64,000 bases of DNA, taken from assembly GCF_001411555.2 (NCBI RefSeq), contig NC_049905.1, positions 22,372,097-22,436,096 of the forward strand, read 5' to 3'. The notes under the pieces were generated by a model, which searched no databases, was not told where the DNA came from, and saw nothing but the letters and a program-made list of their open reading frames with translations. The position numbers and the translations under genes were made by a program. How positions within the stretch are numbered: position 1 is the first letter of the stretch; the number at the start of each line of letters is the position of its first letter. Below, piece by piece: positions 10,721 through 22,600 of the stretch. This DNA is from Juglans regia. Taxonomy: Eukaryota > Streptophyta > Magnoliopsida > Fagales > Juglandaceae.

Positions 10721-12790
10721 TTTTTTTTTATATAAGTAAGATATAAACTTTATTGATGTGAATGAAATAGGCATATACCTAGTACACCGGAAGTATACAG
10801 TTGAACACCTAGATACATTCTACGAGTGTTAAACTAAAGATAGGAATTCATGTATATCATCCCCATTTAATACAATAGCTGAAAACCAAAGCAATAAAGT
10901 GTGCATAAAATAATTCTTCAGCTCCAACATTGTTCGTTCCTTGTCTTCGAAGCAGCGCATATTCCGTTCCGTCCAAATACACCACATGATACACAACGGA
11001 ATCATTCTCCAAACTGCTGCCACTTGATGACTGCCCTGCAATTTTCTCCAACAACCCATGAGCTCCACCACTCTCCTAGGCATTACCCAAGCCACCCCGA
11101 CCCGTCGAAAAATCTCATCCCATAGCCCTCTTGCTACATCACAATGTAGTAAAAGATGATCTACCGATTCTCCATTCTTTCTACACATGTAGCACCAATC
11201 CAATACAACACATCCTCTTTTCCTCAAGTTATCCGTGGTTAAGATCTTCCCAAGGGCGGCATTCCAAACAAAGAAAGCAACTCTAGAAGGCACTCGAGAC
11301 CTCCAAATGTTCCTCCATGGGAATGAGGTGTGATCCTGAGAAATCAGAAGTTTATAATACGCTTTTACTGAGAATTTCTTATGATCCTGGAGCCTCCATT
11401 TCAAGCTGTCTTGTTGTGCCATAGTAGACCCAAAAGAATGTAACAAGATGAAAAAATCTGAAACCATAGATAATTCCCAATCATGAATATCTCTATTAAA
11501 CAGAATATTCCACTGATGCGAGCCATGTGCAAATAATCGCACACAGACACGTCCTTGTTAACTGCAATACGATATAAAGCTGGAAACACCCTTTCCAATG
11601 CGTGATCTCCACACCACACATCTCGCCAAAAACTGATTCGGTTACCCTCGCCTGCGACAAAACGGATATGATTTACGAAAATAATCCACCCCTTCCTTAT
11701 AAACTTCCATAGCCCCACTCCATGCCCCCCTCTCACTTCTTTAGAACACCAACCACCCTAATCAACTCCATGTTTAGCATCTATTATTTCCCTCCACAAA
11801 GAACCCTCTTCCATATGATATCTCCAAAGCCATTTCCCCAACAACACTTTATTAAAAGTTCTCAAATTACACACACCCAACCCCCCATACTCAACTGGAG
11901 AACATACTGACTTCCAATTAACCAAATGAACTTTCTTCTCCTCCCCTAAGCCTCCCCATAAAAATGCCTTGAAGAGTTTCTCGATTCTATTCACCACCCC
12001 TACAGGCATAGGAAAAAGGGATAAAAAATAAGTGGGAAGATTTGTAAGGGTACTCTTGATAAGAGTGAGACGACCCCCTTTCGAAAGATACACCCTTTTC
12101 CATCCAGCCAACCTTTTTTCTATCTTTTCGACCACCCCATCCCACATAGCTCTACTCTTGAAAGTAGCACCTAGCGGAAGGCTCAGGTATTTCATTGGGA
12201 ACGAGGACACCCTGCAACCCAAAAGACTAGCTAGATTGCGTATATTAGGGACCACCCCCACCGGTACCATCTCAGACATGTCAAGATTCACCTTGAGTCC
12301 TGATACTGCTTCAAAACAAAGTAATAATGCACGCAAAGTTTGGACCTGACTCCTATCCGCTTCACAAAACAACAGAGTGTCGTCTGCGAAAAGAAGATGT
12401 GAAATGATACAAGAGCTACCAGAGCCATTTCCCACCTGAAAACCAGATAAGAAACCCCCACTAACAGTAGCCTGCAACATCTTGCTCAGCGCCTCCATAA
12501 CTATGACAAAAAGAAAGGGAGATAAAGGATCACCCTGTCGCAAACCCCTCGAACTATAAAAAAAACCTGCAGGAGTGCCATTAACTAACACTGAAAACCG
12601 GGCCGTTGAAATGCAAAAACGCATCCAGGAAATCCACCTATCTCCAAAGCCACACCTCTTCAATAAATACAAAAGGAAATCCCAGTTCACATGGTCATAA
12701 GCCTTCTCCATGTCTAGCTTGCAAAGAATACCTGGACTTCCCTCCCTCAACCTAGCATCCAAACACTCATTTGCAATGAGCACCGAATCA
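10721..12790 (-). mobile_element. LINE ORF2 3' half (copy 1), broken within RT
   Basis: Read from 12783 downwards, the frame to 11758 carries RT core motifs ([42 protein letters not shown], then [12 protein letters not shown]). The following frames 11736-11401 and 11542-10829 hold the late region and the zinc-binding C-terminus ([19 protein letters not shown]). A 7-base deletion near 11528 splits them, and this lesion is absent from copy 2. The 3' tail is at 10721. The right edge at 12790 falls inside RT, so the endonuclease and ORF1 are lost at the duplication breakpoint. Confidence 0.88.
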
Positions 12791-13130
12791 TTTTAGACTT
12801 AGTGGATGTTTGGTAATGTTTTTCATTTATCGCATCGTATCTCTTTCCCAAACATCACTTAAACACAAACACTTTCAAACTAATTATTACAACCTTTTCA
12901 AATTAATCATTATCACTTTCCCAAACTTCCAAACAAAATACAAAAAACAATTTAACCTTTTCAAATCCTAAAACAAATATAATATTAAAAAATTATATTA
13001 TAACAATATTTTAATTTTATAATATTTTTGTTCAACTTTTGCTCTCTCTTTTTTCAAAACCCCATAAAACATTATAACTCAAACCATTTTATTACTATTC
13101 ACAAATCATTTTGGAATAATTGGTTCCTAA
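12791..13130. repeat. AT-rich MITE-like sequence
   Basis: Internal words such as TTTTCAAATCCTAAAACAA and AACAATATTTTAATTTTATAA, with GGATGTTTGG near the left, resemble the interior of the MITE at 46290-46500. I could not define terminal inverted repeats or a TSD, so the limits are approximate. Confidence 0.35.
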
Positions 13131-13132
13131 CA

Positions 13133-13145
13133 TGGTATCAGAGCC
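13133..13145 (+). other. Isolated copia-type primer binding site
   Basis: TGGTATCAGAGCC matches the plant initiator-tRNA primer site exactly and is followed by leader-like sequence, but no LTR or gag can be identified around it. Perhaps a remnant of a fourth copia. Confidence 0.3.
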
Positions 13146-13534
13146 TTTTTTGACCTAGTTGTCTTTTATTAAAGTCTTGTGTCCCTCTTCTCTATGAGCA
13201 TGTAAGGGCCCACACATTGATTAGGTTCAATCTTCATTTACGATCATTAGTTGGCCTGTACATGAACTAAAACGTTGTTGTAAGCTTAATATTCTTTATT
13301 GGCCCCATTTTCAAAAGCTAGCTACAATGCATCTTTACAATTTTTTTTGCATTTGGATATCAGAAAGTTATCTAAATTTGCAGGTACCAAATAATTTATA
13401 AATAAGTTATCCAGGTCTGCATGATCCATTCCCTGGTATGAGTTTGGTGCCAGAAAACTCATCTAAATCTGTCATGCCGAACCTAGGTGTGATTGCCGAT
13501 GAAATAATCTTCTTTGGCTTACGCTCGAATTTTC

Positions 13535-13785
13535 TTCTGCCTGAGCAATTTTTTTTTTCAACTTTGTATCAAACAACCTGTTGGAATAAATTTCCTGCAA
13601 CCTTTATTTCAGATTTGAGTTGCTCAAATGTCATCAAGATCCCATACTTTTTTATACTGTTCCATTCTTCTGCCCGAGCATTTTTTTTCAACTATGTATC
13701 AAACAATCTGTTGCTATAAATTTCCGCAACTTTGATTTCAGATTTTAGTTGCTCAAACATCTTCAAGATCCCATACTTTCTATAT
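13535..13785. repeat. Diverged tandem duplication of about 130 bases
   Basis: The blocks at about 13535-13660 and 13668-13785 share the order CTTCTGCC-GAGCA, T-run, TATCAAACAA, ATAAATTTCC, CAGATTT-AGTTGCTCAAA and AAGATCCCATACTTT, with scattered differences. No coding potential is evident. 13146-13534 and 13786-13964 hold nothing I recognise. Confidence 0.7.
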
Positions 13786-14304
13786 ATCAAATACCAACCA
13801 AGGACCCATCAAGAAAGTTGACTATAATACTGAATTTCTAAGGATTCTGCTTCACAACTTCATAACTATTAGGTGCACCGATACATTGGTAATGAAATAA
13901 CTTAAAACAGACTTTCATGCGATGCTTGATAAACAGCTTCCTATATGTTTGTGTATTGAAAGACTTTTTTTTATAGGTAATCAAGAAGTTTTATTCATAG
14001 AAATTGGCAAACCCAAGTACACAGGGAGTACACATGAGAAGCACCTAGTTAGAGTTTACAATCGAAATGAGAAAATTATGGACATTTAGCCCATTACAAA
14101 CAATGGCCCCCACCCATAAGAAAAATGATTTAAAAAATAAAACTTTAAGCTCATCCATTGTTCTCTCGAGATCTTCGTAGCTTCTATCATTTCTTTCCCT
14201 CCAAATACACCAACACATACATAGAGGAACCATTCTCCAGATGGCTGGCACTTGTGAGTTACCTTGAAGGCCTCTCTAGCTTGCAAGGAAGTCCACCATT
14301 CTAA

Positions 14305-14487
14305 GAATGCGTTTGGATGTTAAACTGAGTTGAGTTGAGATGATAAAATATTGTTAGAATATTATTTATTATTATTATTATTATTTTTTTAGAATTTGAA
14401 AAAGTTGAATTGTTTATTATATTTTGTATTGGGATTTGAAAAAGTTGTAATAATGAGTTGAGATGAGTTTGCTTTCCAAACGAAGCC
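14305..14487. mobile_element. Tourist-like MITE (left of an abutting pair)
   Basis: Ends are GAATGCGTTTGG.. and ..CCAAACGAAGCC, imperfect inverted repeats, flanked by TAA at 14302-14304 and 14488-14490. The interior is AT-rich with TTGAGATGA words and an (ATT)n run. A 3-base TAA/TTA duplication is typical of PIF/Harbinger-derived MITEs. It carries no coding sequence. Confidence 0.7.
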
Positions 14488-14490
14488 TAA

Positions 14491-14710
14491 GGGTAGGTTT
14501 GGGGGGTGAGATGAGAATTTTGTGTTTTATTTTGAAGTTTAAAATATTAAGTTTTAATATTATTATTGTTTTGGGATTTGAAAAATGTGTATTGAGATTT
14601 GAAAAAGTTGAATTGTTTATTATATTTTGTATGAGGATTTGAAAAAGGTGTAATGATGAGATGAGATGAGATGAGAATTTTATGTTTTGTTTTATGCCCC
14701 AAACCAGCCC
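14491..14710. mobile_element. Tourist-like MITE (right of an abutting pair)
   Basis: Ends are GGGTAGGTTTGGGGG and GCCCCAAACCAGCCC, inverted repeats matching at most positions, flanked by TAA at 14488-14490 and 14711-14713. The interior contains repeated GAGATGAGATG. It shares the central TAA with the MITE to its left, so one inserted at the other's target duplication. Confidence 0.75.
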
Positions 14711-15988
14711 TAAGAGTCATGACCCATGACAATCCAATTCTGCGAAAAAATCATCCCACATGGTCTTGGTCACCTTGCATTGTAAAAGCAAATGATCTAC
14801 TGATTCACCATTCTTCTTATACATACAACACTAGTCCAACACCATTACCCGGCGTTTTCTTAAATTATTTGTGGTGAGGATCTTGTCCATACGAAAAAAA
14901 ACTGCTTTTGAAGGAGCTTTCATTTGCCATATACTCTTCCATGGGAACATGGTCATTCTAGGGCTCATTAGAATGTGGTAGAACGATTTGACAGTGAATC
15001 TACCTTTCTTGGAGTGGCTCCAATTCATCTTATTGATGGTACCCTTAGTCATGCTTACAGAATACGATGCAGCATAGAACTCTATGATAGTCTCCAACTC
15101 CCAATATTGGGCTGCCATAATGAAATCAATATTCCATTATGGGAAGCCACTGGAAAAAGATCAAGAGATCGGCTATCGCTACATCATTTCTTCGTGCGAG
15201 CTCAAGAATGGCAGGGAAGGTGTCTTGGAGGCTTCGTTTACCACACTGTTTGTCATACCAAAATCTGACACGAGAGCTGTTGTCCACCACAATATGTTCA
15301 TGTCTTCGGAAGATCTCCCAATGTCTCCTAATGTATTTCTACAAACCCATCTCATATGAGCCGCGTACCTCATTCAAGCAACATTCTCCCCAAGCCTCCC
15401 CAAACTGTGAATCTATAACAGACTTCCATAATGCCCCCCTTTTGTGTTGGTACCTGCACACCCATTTACCCAACAAGGTTTGATTGAATTTCATCAAGTT
15501 GTAAATCCCCAATCTACCCCCAGAAATTGGAGTACAGACAGTTAACCAATTAACCAGATGAAATTTGAACTCTTCCCCCAATCCACTCCACAAGAAGTCT
15601 TGTTATAGCTTCTCAATACGGATAGCAACCTTTGTTAGGAGCGGAAGCAAGGACAAAAAATAAGTGGGTAGGTTAGAAAGAGTACTTTTAATCATAGTGA
15701 GCTTACCACCTTTCGAGAAATACAACCTCTTCCAAGAAGCCAATTTGCGCTCCACCTTTTATTTTACCAATCATTTAATAAAAATTTACCTTCTTCAAGT
15801 TATAGAGGCATGTAGATTGTTTTCTCAACATGCAGGAGGTTTTGAATTAGATTTCTTGAGACTTTGAAGTATCATTGTTTTTCTTCTCTTTATTTTCATG
15901 TCATCGGTTTTAACTTCCTAGGGGCATATTTGGGTCTCCTAATATCTTCTTTTTTTTTTTTTTTTCATGTGTTCTCTTTTTATTGCAG

Positions 15989-16610
15989 GTTCACCAATCT
16001 GCAGAGAAGCTTTCTCCAGATGCTGCAACCGTTCAGATAGAACTTGGTCTTGTTGATATATTCCTCAGTCTTTGCAGGTTTGAGTGGCAGGCTGGCTACC
16101 TGGAGTTGTCTACTGCTTTATTTCAGGCTGAAATCGAGTTTAGTTTGTTTTCTCCTTCTTTACTCCTGACTGAGCAGAGTAAAAGGAGACTGTTTGAGCA
16201 CTTTTGGAATAGTGATGGTGCCAGAGTTGGAGAAGATGGGGCCCTTGGTTGGTCAACATGGTTAGAAAAAGAGGAGGAGAATAGGCAAAAAATTGTCAAA
16301 GAGGTCTCATCTGATGATGAAAAAGGTGGTTGGACAGGTTGGTTGGAGCCTCTATCCAAAGATAAGGATAGTTCTGTAAATTTAGGAGATGCAGCCAATA
16401 ATGGCTTGGCTGATGAGGAGCTTCAAGAGGAATTTGAGAATGAAGATATCGAGCAGGAGGATGAAACTGAAGCTTTGCTCAAGAAACTAGGCATTGATGT
16501 TGAAGCTGAGGCTAGTTGTGAGGTTAAAGACACTTCAACTTGGACTAGATGGTCAGAAGAAGAGTCATCAAGGGACTGTGATCAATGGATGCCTGTTCGT
16601 GGGAAATCTG
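15989..16610 (+). CDS. NRDE2: NRDE2 exon (VHQSAEKL..WMPVRGKSG)
   Basis: The acceptor is TTTTATTGCAG at 15988. The exon codes for about 207 residues: a HAT-type helical part first, then an acidic segment (residues roughly 95-180) with three tryptophan motifs. It ends one base into a glycine codon. The donor is weak: GTCTCT, the start of a (TC)n microsatellite. Confidence 0.85.
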
Positions 16611-16663
<53 letters not shown>

Positions 16664-19600
16664 ACACACACACCCCCTTTCTATGTGTGTTTAGTGTTCT
16701 GCGAGACTGACCGCAACAGAGCTTCACTAAGATTATTATGCCTCATTTTGAAATTGAATTTGACCATGAAACATCTGCAGGCTATCATAGTGATGGGACA
16801 CCTGATAGAGAAGTAGATGAGCAACTTTTGAGAGTTATATTGTATGAAGATGTCAGTGAGTACTTGTTTTCATTAAGCTCAGGAGAGGCTCGCTTATCTC
16901 TAGTATACCAATTCATTGATTTCTTTGGTGGGAAGATATCTCAATAGTAAGTTCTTTATGTATACCAGACCTATTTTCTTCATCTATTTTTGTTCCTATT
17001 CAGGCTTGATTTGTATTTGTTTATTTCCTTGCCATTATTGTTTTTATGTTCTCCCCAGAAAAAAAAATTATTTTTGCATATGAATTTAGTAACTTATATT
17101 CTTTCTTGTCCCAGTTCTTAGAACTTTTCTAGCTAATATGTTAGACTAGAATACATGCTTCTGTTATGGGCCAAAATTTTCCACAAGGGCTCCCTAGTTT
17201 TGGTAAACAGCTAGAACAACAAACACTTGGCATAATTAAATGGTTTAAATGGGTTTATCAGGTTTGATTGTTACATTATTTTGCTGTTTGAAAGTTGGAT
17301 TTGCCGTAAAAGTTTTAAATTATTAGCAAGGTAAAAGAGAAGAAGGTTTAAATTCATTCAAATTCATTTCAAGGGTGATACAAAGGAAGGAGATAAGAAA
17401 AAGAATACAGGTAGAACATTTCAAATTCATTCCTTATATCAAGGAAGGAGAAATTTGTATATCCGTGCCCGAAGGCAAGAAATGAAATTAGGGTTAGGGA
17501 AAAGATTGGGAATCTAATACCATGTGGCAATCATATCATAAATGCAAAGAGCATATGAAAAGGTCAAGAGAGTCTGAATTTGTTAATTTGCCTTTTGTAT
17601 ATTGCCTTCGTCTCATATTGTTTGTCCATTATTCTATTTTGGGACACTTAAAAACAATTATCCTATTTTGGGATTTTGTAAGATAAGGTCCACTTTATAA
17701 CATCAATGGATCAATTTTAATAACTTTTCTAACTAGTTTGAAAAGTCTAAACTCCTTTTTTATTTGACTTTAAACTAATACAGGTGCTTTTGGAATGTGC
17801 TAACTTTTTTTTTAAGACAACACATTAAATGATGTCCTCTTAAAAAGTTGCATGTTTTGTACTTGTAAAAAAAAAAGAAGTTGCATGTTTTAAGGTGGAT
17901 AAGCAATATGAGACAAATTATTTTACTTTATGGCATACAACGTCCTTTATTGACATTTAATAACTCTCTGATCCATAATTAAAATTTCTTCTAAGAATGA
18001 GTTGTAGACCTTCATCAGATATCAATTATTAATTAAGTCTTAATTCTTGTGACTGCATTGCCATGGACAAATGATCTAGATTGGCTATTATTGGAAGAAA
18101 TATGTTGTGAAATAACCCTCCAAAATCTTGGAAACTCTCGGTGAAATTTAGAAAGCAAGCAGTCACAAGTTCTACTTCTCAAAAGTGGACAAGATAATCA
18201 GTTTGGCATGTTGAGCTAATCCTTTTGTTTTGTTTGTCTTTTTGGGGGTGGAGTTGGAAAACTTTTGTCAGGAGTCTTGATAAACATTGTATTCACTTAG
18301 GTGGTGTGGTTGGCACATTGATAGATTGTGGGTGATATTGACAGAGACTCTATAGTGACATTCCTGCTGGTTGCTATATGTCTTCGATAGGTTGATTAGA
18401 AAATGAAGAAGAGAGGAGTAGACAGATGGTTTTAATTATATTTTGCGGTGCCTGATCTATTTGTAAGCTATGATAACAGGCACCATGAAGATGGAATTTA
18501 GACACATCTTATTGAAATTCTGAAAAGGACACATCTAAATACAACACACTTGTCTTGCACACACTACAGTTATGTTTATATTTGACTAGTGCTTGCTTTG
18601 TGTGAAACTACACAAATGGTAGACAATTAATTAACTTTCAAATTGCATGTCACCCTTATTAACATGCACTTTTATAATTGTTGGACTAGTCTGTTTGTGT
18701 TCAAATGTTTGTCACACCAATTTCTATTTTTTCTTTTGATAAATTGCACTCCAATTTCTAATAGATGTGTCTAGGATATTATAGTTTTTTAATCCTTTTT
18801 TTTGTCACTTAATCCATTTCCTGGTAAGCTTGACATTAGACCAACAGGGAGTATTTAGCAGAATTTAAGGGAAATGATTTGCGTTCTGTAGTTTGATTGA
18901 GAGCTAGAAATTATTTTCTAGTGTTTGGTTGCATCAAAAGCCATAGGCAGTAGTGGTTGTGGTGGGAAAAGAAGTAGAGTGAAGGGAGGAGGTGAATGAG
19001 TCATGGCGGTGGCAGGGAAGTCGGGGATGGGGAGAGAGGTGGTGGTGGCAACAGTGTGCCGGAGGTTGGTGGAGGGGGGTATAGGCTTGGTGCTGAAATT
19101 AAAATGTAACCTGTTTTCTGCCTCTTTAGGTATGATTTTCTGTTGAGTATGAGAAGTTTTTCCTTGGATTAGCAATTTCACTTGCACTAGTAGCAGGAAA
19201 CTACATAAACCATTATCCTGAAAATGTTTAAGGTCAAAACAAACAAAGCCTTACCAGTATTGCTAATACCCTCCAGAACCACTCAATAATAGAACTTTTT
19301 TTTTTTTGATAAGTAATAATCTTTATTGATGTGAATGAAATTAGGCAACGCCCAAGTACACAGGAAATATACTAAGAGAGGCACCTAATTACATTCTAGT
19401 AGACTAGAAAGAAGATAGAACTTATAGAAGTCCATCTGATGAGCTGTTTCAGATGTGAACTGTACTGTGTTTACAAGAAAATATTCTAGTTGTCTATGAA
19501 AACCTCAGTCCTCTAGAACAGCCATTCACTAGGTACCCCCAATTTCATTCATATCATTTCATATTTCAGCCCATTTGCTCATGATTTTGGCGATTCACAT

Positions 19601-22600
19601 CTGTAACAAAAGCAACAATTGACTCTAAAAATAAGAAGAAAAGGCTCTATGGTCTTAGATAAGTCATATGCTGTCTTGAATGATTCCTGTTCTCCTATAA
19701 AGTGGCAAACAAAAGTGTTTCGCATGTCACCTTCTCCATGCATAAGAATCAGATGGAGGCTGGGATCGTGAGTTGAAACACCACTAACTGTCTGTAAATT
19801 ACTAATAAAAAAGGAAATTAGAATTAAATTGAGGACTTCCTAGGTTTCTGTGTTCTTATGCATGCAACTGAAAAGAAGTCAGTATTCTGTTTCCTATATG
19901 CTCTTTATCTTTAGATTAACAAATTAGTGACATTCAATTTTCGTTCCCCTGCCAGCATTTGCACAAACAGTTCTAGTTGGACTGACAAAATCCTCAGCTT
20001 AGAGGCATTGCCAAATTCGATGTTACAGCCTTTGAGATGGGTTCAGGATGCTTTAACCAAAACAGAGAGCGGTTTGAATAGTTTCAGTTTGGAAGTGCTT
20101 TTGGGCAGCTCCAATGAGATCCCTAGGACCGACAAGATGAAATTTCTTCGCAATGCTACTTTACTTTGTTTAAATGTTTTTCCACGTAATTACATCCTGG
20201 AAGAAGCTGCATTAGTTGCTGAAGAGCTATCTGTTACAAAAATGAATTCTTGTAGCAGTTCAGATACCCCGTGTCGAACCCTGGCGAAGGGTCTGTTAAA
20301 AAGTGATCGACAGGTATTCATCATTATATTCCATCCATCTGCAAAAAGAAAAAAAGTAAATAAAAAACAAAAAATTCAGTTTCTTTTCAGTTTTGACACC
20401 CACTATGCTATTATTTCACTGGGATTGCTTTAAAACTCGTAGAAATACCAAAGTACTGAAGGGTTGAAGTACTTTGGTCTGTTTGGTGAGATTTCTGTAG
20501 GTATCAATCGCAATAACTGTTTTCTGAAGAAAGGGGTTTGAAGTTTTGTGTCATTGTAAAACTGAGACCTTTATGAAATTTGATTATTTTCTCTTACTAG
20601 TAAGAAAAATAGACCCAATAGTGATAGGAATGCAAATCTAATTCTTTGCTTTGCAAATATCTCTCATTTGCTTCGTATCTTTGTAGTCTGTCTTGATTTA
20701 TTATGGATTTGCCTAGAATATTGATATATAAGTCCAACAGGTGAGCCTCTATACTTAGTTTATGTTTGTAGTCTTGTGCGATATCTTTTTATGTGGTCAT
20801 CACATATCTTATTGATGTGGTCATCACTCAAATTGCTTTTTAGTTGGCTAGAGTGGTCTCAAAGTGTAATTTTTTTTTTTATCTGTGGTAATATTAATGT
20901 ATTTTCTATAGTACTTGGCAGCTTTTATCCAAAATGATTGGTTATCTATTGCATGCTTGCTTATTTGATCATGGTTGTACTAAATCCATCAGGAATCAGC
21001 GTAAACTTGATTTTCTATTGGATTTATGACTTCCTGTGCAAGTTAGCTTTTGTTTATTGCTAAATACAAAAATTTGAACAGAAGGCATATTAAGCATTCA
21101 TGAACCAAACAACCTTTCAACTAAAAAAAGAAGTTACTTTCCTAAAATTTACCCTTTTTGATGTCCTTGGAGCTAAGATTAATGTGAATGAAGTGGAAGG
21201 CACACTTCGTTCAGTATTTAAATGATCTCTCTTAATATTTCGTGAAGTTGTAGCATCAGGGACTCAGAATAAGAACCTAGTTTTTTTTTTTTTTTTAAAT
21301 TTTTTTATGATCCAAATAATTCTCATCCCACCCTAGTGTTGTGGTCTAAGCATTGCAATATCAGAGGCATGATTTAATTTGGGTGCTATAATTTCATATG
21401 GAAGTGATAGATATGAAATATGGAAGTATGTGGGGAGGTTGGTGTTCTAAAGAATCTAGTGGAGCTTACGGGGTGAGTTTATGGAAATTTATTAGAAAAG
21501 GATGGGATTCCTTCTCCAATAATTTCAGATTGAAGGTGGGAGATGGAAAGAGGATACTCTTTTGGCATGATCTATGGTGTGGGGGATACTGCTCTCAAGC
21601 TGGAATTTCCTGCCCTTTTCAGAATTGCAAGGGATCAAAATGCAGCTGTTTGTGATTTTTTTTCTGCAGCAGTAATAATAAGGTTGAATGGAATGTTATT
21701 TTTAAAAGGGATGTTAATGATTGGGAAGTGTATGAAGTTAAGGCATTGCCGGTTAAACTTTACAGCTCAAAGTTCGTGCTTGAAAGAGAGGATAGCATGG
21801 TGTGGATTCCTGCTGGAAATGCTAACTTTTCAGTTTCATCTTATTACAGAATTTTGTCAAGCCATAGTAGTTGTGTATTCCCTTGGAAAAGTATTTGGTT
21901 AATAAAAGTTCATACCAAGGTTGCTTTTTTCTGTTGGGTGGCTTCTTTGGGCAAAGTTTTGACAATTGATAATCTTAGGAGAGGATTGTTTATTGCTGAT
22001 TGGTGTGTGTTATGTGCAAAAGGGATGGAGAATCAGTAAATCATCTTTTTCTTCACTGTGAAGTGACAAGATTCTTGTTGAATGAGGCTTTGAGCTGGAC
22101 AGGTTTACATTGGGTAATGCCTAGAGAAGTGGTGGATTTATAGGTAGGGTGGAAGGGTTTGAAGGGCTGTAAGAAGGCGGCGAGTGTTTGGAAGATGATT
22201 CCTCCTTGTCTTATGTGGTGCATATGGCTTGAAAGAAATGGGAGATGCTTCGAAGATAAAGAACGTTCTTTGGGAGATCTTAGGGATTTTTTCTTGAGTA
22301 CTTTGGGTTTTTGGGCTAAAGCTTACGTAATGGTGGATAATTTTCTGAATCTGTTTTAGTTTTCTGGTGTTAGTTTTCTTTTTGTTTCTGGAAGTTGTAG
22401 GTATTTTTTTTGTATACCTAGACAAGTTAGAGGGGCTTATGGAGTGGGGCTATGGAAGCATATAAAAAGAGGGTGGGAGGTCTTCCATCATCATACTAGG
22501 TTCCAGTTGGGTACAAGTTCTAGGATTAGATTTTGGAAGGATGTTTGGTGTGGTAACAGTGCTCTACAAGATTTGTTTCCTTTACTTTTCCAGATTACAA

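Larger units (their letters stand above)
1094..12790. repeat. Copy 1 of an 11.7-kb near-identical duplication
   Basis: This interval matches 28331-40031 almost base for base. The shared content covers the LTR tail, nested copias, LINE tail, host-like stretch and nested LINEs. I noted only a few dozen substitutions and very short indels by eye. The largest are a 7-base deletion here near 11528 and a 2-base deletion in copy 2 near 39617. The right limit is the A at 12790: copy 2 continues as LINE coding sequence, while this copy switches to unrelated DNA. Because the junctions between nested elements are identical, the two copies come from one ancestral block and not from independent insertions. 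Confidence 0.95.
13965..15762 (-). mobile_element. 5'-truncated LINE, interrupted by two MITEs
   Basis: The T-run at 13965 marks the 3' tail. Minus-strand pieces encode the LINE ORF2 C-terminus (about 14251-14045, ..CWCIWRERNDRSYED), the zinc-binding region (14714 upward to about 14890), the middle region (15118-14831) and the GLGEEFKFHLVNW / LGKWVCRY region (15593-15339). The right edge at about 15762 is in the LSKGG region. Two MITEs at 14305-14710 sit inside the zinc-binding region. Multiple stops show it is dead. It lies in the intron upstream of the first recognised NRDE2 exon. Confidence 0.8.

Noticed and set aside
10721..12790. Reading the copy 1 LINE as an ordinary 5'-truncated insertion
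   Set aside because: Its left flank is identical to copy 2 through several older insertions, so the truncation at 12790 is a breakpoint of the duplicated block and not a reverse-transcription end point.
18918..19187. Minus-strand 89-codon ORF in an NRDE2 intron, proline/threonine-rich
   Set aside because: Low-complexity composition from a GGTGGTGG-rich patch, with no domain, and inside an intron on the opposite strand.
22138..22425. Antisense ORFs across the LINE fragments (here and at many other LINEs)
   Set aside because: They are shadows of ORF2 coding sequence, repeated wherever the same LINE region occurs.
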